A DNA stretch of 12,361 bases. Origin: JAXHUH01 sp034211175 (GTDB lineage Bacteria > Actinomycetota > Acidimicrobiia > Acidimicrobiales > CAIXPF01). Positions 1 to 5,631 of this stretch are shown here, in pieces. The position numbers and the translations under genes are program-made. Location of the stretch: assembly GCA_034211175.1 (NCBI GenBank), contig JAXHUH010000282.1:1-12361 (forward strand), in the 5' to 3' direction. How positions within the stretch are numbered: position 1 is the stretch's first letter; each line of letters opens with the position of its first letter. Under the pieces are notes generated by a model. The model was not told the DNA's origin and did not search any database. It saw nothing but the letters and a program-made list of their open reading frames with translations.

Positions 1-1
1 C

Positions 2-985
2 GCCGCGCTCCACCTGTGGGGCGCGGCGACGGCCGACGTCATGGCGTCCGAGCGGTTCAACGCCCCGACGTTCCCGTGGGTGCCGGTGCCCGACGCGACC
101 ACCCACCGGCTCCTCCTCTGGATCGGGGTCGTCGCCGCGGTGGCCATGTCCGCCGGGTTGGTGACCAGGCTCAGCTCCGCCGTGACCGTGGCGGTCGTCG
201 GCGGTGACCTGCTCGTCGACCTCCCGTCGTTCGGCCACAACCGGGCGTTCCTCACGTGGTGCCTGCTCGCGCTCGCGCTGTCACCCCTCGGCGGTGAGCT
301 GTCCCTCGACGCGCGGCGCCGCGGCGGGCCGCGGCGCACGAGCGGCACGCTGTGGCCGATGTGGCTGGCCCGCATCGTGTGCTCGACCGTCTACCTCAGC
401 TCCGGTGGCAGCAAGTGGTTCGACGAGGGCTGGCGCAGCGGGGCGGTGACGTGGGACCGCGTCGTGCGCACCCAGCGCCACCTCGAGGGCCTGCCGTTCG
501 ACGACATGCTCATCGACGTCCTCACCGCCCGGTCGTTCCACACCGTGATCGCACCGGTCATCCTCGCAACCGAGGTCGTCATCGGGCTCGGCCTGTGGCA
601 TCGCCGGACCCGTCTCGCCGCGGTGTGGCTCGCCGTCGCCTTCCACGTGTCGATCGAGATCTCGGCCAACGTGCAGACCTTCAGCCTCTCGGCGATCGCC
701 GCGCTCAGCTTCTGGGTGACGCCCGCGCGCCGACGGTTCGCGCTCACCGGCGGTGGGCCCGCGCTGCGGGCCGTCGTCGCGCGCCTCGACTGGTACGCCC
801 GCTTCGCCCACGCCGGAGCCGACGGGCCGCTGCGGGTCACCGCCGCCGACGGCCGGACCTGCGACGGGGCCGCCGCCGGTTGGCGGGTGGCGTCGAGGTT
901 GCCGCTCACCGCGTGGCCGGCCGGGATCGTCGGCGGCGCGCTCGCCGGATGGCGGTCCCGCGACCGGCGACGCGAGCCCGGCTGA
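2..985 (+). CDS. HTTM-type membrane protein with DCC-like tail, 5' end cut off by the window
   Basis: The frame is open to the left edge, so 327 residues are visible and the true start, probably with the first membrane helix, lies upstream. An internal ATG at 41 has no good ribosome binding site. Visible features fit the HTTM (vitamin K-dependent carboxylase-like) membrane domain: several hydrophobic helices, a GLVTRL turn after a helix, an LSLDARRR segment, SSGGSKWFDEGW in the middle, and a late helix with FHVSIEISANVQTFSLSAIA. After the last helix, about 75 residues (RLDWYARF, then VTAADGRTCDGAAAGWR and LPLTAWPAG) resemble the C-terminal half of DCC/DUF393 thiol-oxidoreductase-like domains, but the N-terminal CxxC of that family is absent. 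HTTM proteins are polytopic and mostly of unknown substrate. The HTTM call is fairly firm; the degenerate DCC tail is inference. Confidence 0.72.
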   Translation, partial: AALHLWGAATADVMASERFNAPTFPWVPVPDATTHRLLLWIGVVAAVAMSAGLVTRLSSAVTVAVVGGDLLVDLPSFGHNRAFLTWCLLALALSPLGGELSLDARRRGGPRRTSGTLWPMWLARIVCSTVYLSSGGSKWFDEGWRSGAVTWDRVVRTQRHLEGLPFDDMLIDVLTARSFHTVIAPVILATEVVIGLGLWHRRTRLAAVWLAVAFHVSIEISANVQTFSLSAIAALSFWVTPARRRFALTGGGPALRAVVARLDWYARFAHAGADGPLRVTAADGRTCDGAAAGWRVASRLPLTAWPAGIVGGALAGWRSRDRRREPG

Positions 986-1005
986 CCCGATCGGGGGAAC
1001 CGCTC

Positions 1006-1032
1006 CCGGCGACGATCGCCGTTCGTCGCCGG
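1006..1032 (+). terminator. Strong hairpin after the HTTM gene
   Basis: Ten-base perfect arms (CCGGCGACGA at 1006-1015 and its complement at 1023-1032) flank a 7-nt loop. The hairpin begins 20 bases after the stop codon. There is no U-tract, as is common for actinobacterial terminator-like hairpins. Two smaller stem-loops follow (1035-1054 and 1076-1091), so part of this stretch could instead be the leader of the next gene. Confidence 0.5.
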
Positions 1033-1126
1033 TGGACCCTCCGGATGAGGGGTCGTCATCACGGACGGACTGCCTACCCTCGACTGAGGGTGGCGTGACG
1101 CCGTCGACGAACCGGGGAAGGGCACC

Positions 1127-2107
1127 ATGGTGGGAGCGGGCAGGGACGACGAGGCAGCGACGCCGGTCGCAGGGCCGTCGGAGGGGACCGGTGCGGGTCA
1201 CCGCGGCGCCCTCGATGTGGTCCCCCGGTGGATGACGCTGCGCCGCCTGCTCGGCGCACTCGTGGTGATGGTGGTGCTGACCGCCGGTGCCCCCGTCGCC
1301 GCCCGGGCGGCCGCACCGAACCAGGTCGCCGGTCAGCCGGCCGGGGTGAGCGACTCGATCGTTCGCCTCTACGTCGCCGCGCTCGGCCGCCAACCCGACG
1401 GGCCGGGTCTCGTCCACTGGACCAACCACTACGTCGCCGGGATGCCGCTGCGGACGATCGCCGGGCACTTCGCGGCGTCGCCCGAGTTCGCGGCCCGCTA
1501 CGGCAACGTCGACGATGCCGGCTACATCACGCTCCTCTACCGGAACGCGCTCGGTCGGGAGCCGGACGCGGCCGGCCACGCCAACTGGATGCGCCAGCTC
1601 CGCTACGGCGGCATGGACCGGGGCGACCTGCTCGTCGGGTTCAGCGAGTCCGCCGAGCTGATCGCCCGCACCGGGACCGCGCCGCCGACGAAGCCGATAC
1701 CGGCGCTGCCCGCCGGCTCGGGCAACGGGCGGCGCATCGTCTACTCCAACTCCCAGCAGCGGGTGTGGCTGGTCGAGGCGAACGGCACCGTGTCCCACAG
1801 CCATCCGGTCTCCGGCCGCGCCGGTGTGCCCCGGCCCGGCACCTACCAGGTGTTCTCGAAGTCGCCGCTCGCCTGGGCCGCGGGCAACGGCGGGGTGACG
1901 ATGCGCAACATGGTGCGCTTCGCCCGGGGCAGCAGGCTGGCCATCGGCTTCCACGCCATCCCCCGCTACCCGAGCGGTCGACCGCTGCAGAGCACGACCC
2001 AGCTCGGCACGTTCCGCAGCGCCGGCTGCGTGCGCCAAGCCGACGCCGACGCGGCCCACCTCTACGCGTGGTCCGGTGTCGGCACCACCGTCGTCGTCAC
2101 CCCCTGA
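1127..2107 (+). CDS. Secreted DUF4214 / L,D-transpeptidase (YkuD-fold) protein
   Basis: A 326-residue exported protein that probably acts on peptidoglycan. The ATG at 1127 is preceded by GGGGAAGGG at 1114-1122. An in-frame ATG at 1232 (Met36) would give a tidier signal peptide but has no clear binding site. Residues 37-62 are Arg-Arg, then a hydrophobic core, then an AxA-type cleavage region. Residues 75-180 hold two DUF4214-like repeats (VAALGRQPDGPGLVHW and YRNALGREPDAAGHANW). Residues 204-326 form a YkuD-like domain with His276 and the SAGCVR motif carrying Cys301, the expected nucleophile. Known YkuD enzymes make 3-3 peptidoglycan crosslinks or attach proteins to the wall. DUF4214 may help with surface binding, but its role is unclear. 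The gene is monocistronic between hairpin-rich gaps. Its last 23 codons (residues 305-326 and the stop) are duplicated just downstream. Confidence 0.82.
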   Translation: MVGAGRDDEAATPVAGPSEGTGAGHRGALDVVPRWMTLRRLLGALVVMVVLTAGAPVAARAAAPNQVAGQPAGVSDSIVRLYVAALGRQPDGPGLVHWTNHYVAGMPLRTIAGHFAASPEFAARYGNVDDAGYITLLYRNALGREPDAAGHANWMRQLRYGGMDRGDLLVGFSESAELIARTGTAPPTKPIPALPAGSGNGRRIVYSNSQQRVWLVEANGTVSHSHPVSGRAGVPRPGTYQVFSKSPLAWAAGNGGVTMRNMVRFARGSRLAIGFHAIPRYPSGRPLQSTTQLGTFRSAGCVRQADADAAHLYAWSGVGTTVVVTP

Positions 2108-2196
2108 GGCGTCGGCCGCCGACGCCGACGCGGCCCACCTCTACGCGTGGTCCGGTGTGGGCACCACCGTCGTCGTCACCCCCTGAGGCGTCGGCC
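2039..2196 (+). repeat. 79-bp tandem duplication of a gene 3' end
   Basis: Copy 1 (2039-2117) covers the last 22 sense codons of the L,D-transpeptidase gene, its TGA and ten more bases. Copy 2 (2118-2196) follows directly and differs at one base (C at 2080, G at 2159). The length is not a multiple of three, and copy 2 lies wholly after the stop, so the protein is unaffected. The junction forms an inverted repeat with perfect 9-base arms at 2108-2116 and 2118-2126, immediately after the stop codon. Confidence 0.95.
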
Positions 2197-2351
2197 GAGG
2201 TACGCGTCACCCCCGAGACCCGATCTGCCTACGCGCATCGGACCACCACGTGGCGAACTCGCGCACCCGATCGGGATGGGGGCCCGGGGTGACGGGGGGC
2301 CACTCCCGGCGACGACGGGTGCGAACGACCAGGCGAACCCCCAGACTGGTC

Positions 2352-2377
2352 GTGCCGCCGGATCAGCCCGGCGGCAC
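2352..2377. terminator. Perfect 10-bp hairpin, possible terminator or end of a small RNA
   Basis: GTGCCGCCGG (2352-2361), loop ATCAGC, then CCGGCGGCAC (2368-2377). It is about 245 bases past the stop of the L,D-transpeptidase gene and has no U-tract on either side. It may end a long 3' untranslated region or a small transcript; the sequence does not decide. Confidence 0.35.
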
Positions 2378-2651
2378 CATCGGGAGCGGGGCCGGCAGGT
2401 GTGGACGTGCGGGTCCGTCGGCGCGCAGGTGTGGAGAAGCGCGAAGGGGTGGTCCCCTGCCGGTGGAGGCGCGGCGTCCTCCTCGGACGGACATCGGAGC
2501 GGGCGGCGGATGGTTCCGGCACGTGTTGCGCCTGACCTGCTGAAACGCGGCGACGTGACACATGGGGCTAGCCCTGATCGTTCATGGGCACCCCGAAGAC
2601 CACCGGCGACCTGCACAGATGCAGAACCCGTCGATGCGGGCCAGCAACGTC

Positions 2652-2679
2652 CTGACCAGGCCAGACGCAGCGATATGAA
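2652..2679 (+). promoter_or_regulatory. Candidate SigA-like promoter of the GTPase gene
   Basis: CTGACC (2652-2657), a 16-base spacer and TATGAA (2674-2679) match the -35 and -10 consensus at four of six positions each. Transcription would start near 2686, leaving a leader of only about 8 bases before the GTG at 2694. Confidence 0.35.
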
Positions 2680-2693
2680 CAATTGGGGCTAGC

Positions 2694-4679
2694 GTGAACT
2701 CGATGACGGGCAGCTCGTACAACTTGCGGGAGACGGTCCTGCCCGGACCCTCGCAGAGCACCGGGTACCGGACGGTCCTGATCCTCGGTCCGACCGGTTC
2801 CGGCAAGACGACACTCGTCCGCCAGCTCATCGGCACCGATCCGCTCACCGAGCAGTTCCCGTCGACGTCGACGTCGAAGACGACGATCTGCGAGACCGAG
2901 CTGTTGCTCGCCCCGGGCGACTTCTACGCCGTGGTCACGTTCATGAGCCGGGCCGAGGCGATCTCGGCCATCGCCGAGAGCGTCACCGCGGCGGCGATGG
3001 CGATCCACGACGAGCGGCCCGAGGCCGAGACCCGTCGCCGGCTCCTCGAGCACGTCGACCAGCGCTTCCGCCTCTACTACGTGATCGGTCGGGGCAAGAT
3101 CGACCCCGACGAGGCGCCCGACGACACCCGCCGCCGCCCCCGCCCGCCCAGCTCGGCCACCCAGATCGAGGCCGAGGGCGCGACCGAGGAGCTGCTCGTC
3201 GAGGTGCTCGACGAGCTGCGTCGCATGGTCGAGGACGAGCAGGCCGCGTTCACCCCGCCCGACGAGGCGATCGAGGGTGACCCGGCGCTCGCGTTGCGTG
3301 AGCACCTGGCCGACCGGTTCGTGCGCAGCCCCGTGCTCGAGAAGGTCGTCTACCGGCTCCTCACCGAGGTCGAGAAGCGCTTCGACATGCTCGAGAAGGG
3401 CGAGCTCGTCCGCGGGCGCGACGGCTGGCCGCTCTACTGGGCGATCTGCGAGCAGGACCGCACCGCGTTCCTCACCGAGGTCAGCCAGTTCACGTCGAAC
3501 GCGGCGTCGCGGTTCGGCACGCTGCTCACGCCCCTGGTCGACGGCCTCCGGGTCCGGGGGCCGTTCTCGCCGACCTGGGCGCCCGAGATCCCCTACCTGA
3601 TGCTGGTCGACGGCGAGGGCCTCGGGCACACGCCCGACACGGCCACGAGCCTTCCGTCCAACGTCATCCGCATGTTCGACCAGACCGACACGGTCCTGCT
3701 GGTCGACGACGCCCAGCGGCCCATGCAGGCGGCGTCGGCCGCCGTGCTCCGGGAGCTGGCCGCCACCGGCCACGCCCGCAAGCTGGCCGTCTGCTTCACC
3801 CACTTCGACATGGTCGACGGGCCGAACCTCGACACGTTCACCGCCAGGCGCGATCACGTGCTCGGCTCGCTCGAGCAGATCGTGCGCCGGGTCGGCAGCG
3901 AGCTCGGCCACGCCTCGGAGGAGGCGCTGCGTCGCCGGCTCGAGGGCCACTGCTTCCTCGTCGGCGGCATCGACGCGGCGCTCGACCCCCAGCTCGCGCC
4001 GCGCACCGTTCCCGAGCTGGTGCGCATGCTCGACGGCCTCCGGGCCGAGGGTGAGCCCTTGGGCCTCGGCTCGGTGCGCCCGACGTATCGGCGCGACGCC
4101 GTGCTGCGGGCCGCCCGCGACGGCGTCAACCAGTTCCACCAGGCTTGGGCCGGCCGTCTCGGTCTCGAGGTCACCGCCGGTCGGGCCGCCCACTGGAGCC
4201 GGCTGAGCGCGCTGTGCGTGCGCTACGCGGGCCGGATCAGCGACGAGTACGAGTCGCTCCGCCCGGTCGGCGACCTCGTCGGCCACCTCGCCGACAAGCT
4301 GCGCACCGTCATCAGCGAGCCCGACACCTGGGACGGCCAGCCGCCGGAACCGGCGGAGCAGCAGCAGATCTTCGACCTCCTCGCCCGCAGCACGACCCGC
4401 CGGGTGCGCATGCTGGTCACGAGGCGGTTCTTCGAGGAGGCGACCGAGGACTGGATCGCCGCCCGCGACATCGACGGCTCCGGCTCCACCCGGCGCCGGG
4501 CCGAGATGGTGGCCGAGATCCTCTGGCGCCAGGCGCCGCCCGAGGGCGGCGGCCCGGTCGGCAACCACCCCGACTTCGTCGCCGCGCTCGCCGCGGAGTT
4601 CGCGGCTTCCGCCGAGCTGTTCGGCGCCCACCTCACCGACGACCCGTCGACCCCCCGCCCCACCATCGGCCGCCCCTGA
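2694..4679 (+). CDS. Large cytosolic P-loop GTPase-like protein, family not recognised
   Basis: A 661-residue protein with no signal peptide or membrane span. The Walker A/G1 motif GPTGSGKT is at 32-39. A Ser/Thr-rich segment FPSTSTSKTT at 55-64 sits where switch I/G2 is expected. LVDGEGLGH at 304-312 supplies a DxxG-like G3 motif. A hydrophobic strand ending in THFD at 369-372 looks like a G4 variant (T/NKxD with His for Lys). This order fits a TRAFAC-type GTPase of the dynamin/septin style better than an AAA+ ATPase. About 240 residues between G2 and G3 are mostly charged helix, with an Arg/Pro-rich break near 145-155. The C-terminal 240 residues are also helical. GTG at 2694 has GGGG five bases upstream; ATG at 2703 is an alternative start. 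Nucleotide binding is well supported, but role and partners are unknown. The gene lies upstream of tesB in the same direction, with a 94-bp gap. Confidence 0.75.
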   Translation: MNSMTGSSYNLRETVLPGPSQSTGYRTVLILGPTGSGKTTLVRQLIGTDPLTEQFPSTSTSKTTICETELLLAPGDFYAVVTFMSRAEAISAIAESVTAAAMAIHDERPEAETRRRLLEHVDQRFRLYYVIGRGKIDPDEAPDDTRRRPRPPSSATQIEAEGATEELLVEVLDELRRMVEDEQAAFTPPDEAIEGDPALALREHLADRFVRSPVLEKVVYRLLTEVEKRFDMLEKGELVRGRDGWPLYWAICEQDRTAFLTEVSQFTSNAASRFGTLLTPLVDGLRVRGPFSPTWAPEIPYLMLVDGEGLGHTPDTATSLPSNVIRMFDQTDTVLLVDDAQRPMQAASAAVLRELAATGHARKLAVCFTHFDMVDGPNLDTFTARRDHVLGSLEQIVRRVGSELGHASEEALRRRLEGHCFLVGGIDAALDPQLAPRTVPELVRMLDGLRAEGEPLGLGSVRPTYRRDAVLRAARDGVNQFHQAWAGRLGLEVTAGRAAHWSRLSALCVRYAGRISDEYESLRPVGDLVGHLADKLRTVISEPDTWDGQPPEPAEQQQIFDLLARSTTRRVRMLVTRRFFEEATEDWIAARDIDGSGSTRRRAEMVAEILWRQAPPEGGGPVGNHPDFVAALAAEFAASAELFGAHLTDDPSTPRPTIGRP

Positions 4680-4708
4680 GGCGGGCGATCGGGGCCGTGG
4701 TCGCGCCG

Positions 4709-4731
4709 CGGTACCCGGGGCGCCGGGACCG
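4709..4731 (+). terminator. Weak hairpin between the GTPase and tesB genes
   Basis: The arms CGGT-A-CCCGG (4709-4718) and CCGGG-ACCG (4723-4731) pair with one bulged A and a 4-nt loop, 30 bases after the GTPase stop. There is no U-tract, so it could be only a partial terminator. Confidence 0.3.
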
Positions 4732-4744
4732 CTCCGGCTGGACG

Positions 4745-4767
4745 GGCGGGGCGGGCACGGGTATCTG
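4745..4767 (+). promoter_or_regulatory. Possible leaderless promoter of tesB
   Basis: TATCTG (4762-4767) lies six bases before the GTG at 4774, the spacing seen for leaderless actinobacterial transcripts. GGACGG-type sequence near 4742-4747 could serve as a poor -35. No ribosome binding site is visible before the GTG, which favours a leaderless start. Confidence 0.25.
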
Positions 4768-4773
4768 TGCGCT

Positions 4774-5601
4774 GTGACCCAACCGTTCCTCTCCGAGCTG
4801 TCGATCGAGACGCTCGACGCCAACCTGTTCCGCGGGACCGCACGCGAGGGCGCCCCGGGGCGCATCTTCGGCGGACAGGTCGCGGCCCAGGCGCTCGTTG
4901 CCGCCGGGCGCACCGTGGGCGACGACAAGCTCGCCCACTCCTGCCACGGCTTCTTCCTGCGGGCCGGTGACCCGGCCCGGCCGGTGATCTACGACGTCGA
5001 CCGCATCCGCGACGGCGGCAGCTTCACCACCCGGAGGGTGCGGGCCCTGCAGGCCGGTCAGGCGATCTTCAACCTGTCGGCGTCGTTCCACGTGAGCGAG
5101 CCCGGGCCCGACTACCAGACGCCCCGATCACACGAGGTCGTGCCCGGCCCGGACACGGTCGACGGTGGCGGCTGGCGCGACGGCATCGTCGACGTGCGCG
5201 AGGTGTCGGCGCTCGTCGACCCGGCCGACCGGGGCGGCACGGTGCGGCGGCTGGTGTGGTTCCGGGTGCCGGGGCCGATGCCGGCGGTCGACGTCGACCC
5301 GCTCGCCCACGCCGCGGCCATCACCTACGTGTCGGACCACGGGCCCATCGGGGCGCTGCGGCTCGCGCTGCTCCCCGACGCCGTCGAGGGCGAGGAGTGG
5401 GGCCTCATCGTCGCCAGCCTCGACCACTGCGTCTGGTTCCACCGGCCGGCCCGGGCCGACGAGTGGCTGCTCCTCGACGTCGAGGCGCGGGTCGCGGGCC
5501 GGGGCCGGGGCCTGTCGACGGGCACGATCGCCACGACCGACGGCGAGGTCGTGGCGTCGATCGCCCAGGAGGCGCTGCTGCGGGTGCCGCGCGAGCGCTG
5601 A
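4774..5601 (+). CDS. tesB: Acyl-CoA thioesterase II (TesB family)
   Basis: Hydrolyses acyl-CoA thioesters to free fatty acid and CoA in the cytosol. The 275 residues match the usual length (E. coli TesB has 286) and contain both hot-dog domains. The first has GRIFGGQVAAQAL at 29-41, FFLRAGDPARPVIYDVDRIRDG at 60-81, and SFTTRRVRALQ followed by IFNLSASF at 83-105. The second has YVSDHG (Asp188), the segment ASLDHCVWFHRP (Ser215 at the catalytic Thr position) and IAQEALLR (Gln265). These correspond to the Asp/Thr/Gln site of E. coli TesB. Ser for Thr is conservative and should keep activity. The start GTG has no binding site and may be leaderless. The gene converges on the Hsp70 operon with a 30-base gap. 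It looks like a housekeeping lipid gene unrelated to its neighbours. Confidence 0.93.
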   Translation: MTQPFLSELSIETLDANLFRGTAREGAPGRIFGGQVAAQALVAAGRTVGDDKLAHSCHGFFLRAGDPARPVIYDVDRIRDGGSFTTRRVRALQAGQAIFNLSASFHVSEPGPDYQTPRSHEVVPGPDTVDGGGWRDGIVDVREVSALVDPADRGGTVRRLVWFRVPGPMPAVDVDPLAHAAAITYVSDHGPIGALRLALLPDAVEGEEWGLIVASLDHCVWFHRPARADEWLLLDVEARVAGRGRGLSTGTIATTDGEVVASIAQEALLRVPRER

Positions 5602-5613
5602 GCCCGCCACGGC

Positions 5614-5628
5614 ACCCGGGCACCGGGT
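5614..5628. terminator. Small hairpin between convergent genes
   Basis: ACCCGG, loop GCA, CCGGGT: a perfect 6-bp stem in the 30 bases separating the tesB stop (5601) and the stop of the second Hsp70-FGE gene (5632). It is symmetric and could serve both directions. There is no U-tract. Confidence 0.4.
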
Positions 5629-5631
5629 CGT

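Larger units (their letters stand above)
2197..2693. other. Gene-poor intergenic stretch with hairpin and short repeats
   Basis: No open frame here resembles a known protein. The stretch holds a perfect 10-bp stem-loop (2352-2377), an 11-bp direct repeat GCAGGTGTGGA at 2395-2405 and 2425-2435, and a 10-bp direct repeat TGGGGCTAGC at 2563-2572 and 2684-2693, the second just before the GTPase start. A 38-codon frame at 2562-2678 has no ribosome binding site. Base composition becomes less GC-rich after about 2540, as expected for a promoter region. Confidence 0.6.

Noticed and set aside
985..1126. c-di-AMP (ydaO-type) riboswitch before a cell-wall gene
   Set aside because: The target type and a GGGGAACC-like string fit, but the other conserved blocks of that riboswitch are not visible.
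1232..2107. Start of the L,D-transpeptidase at Met36
   Set aside because: It would give a normal signal peptide but has no ribosome binding site, whereas 1127 has one. Not fully excluded.
2562..2678. 38-codon frame starting MGLALIVHGHPED
   Set aside because: It has no ribosome binding site, it overlaps the candidate promoter of the GTPase, and no motif supports it.
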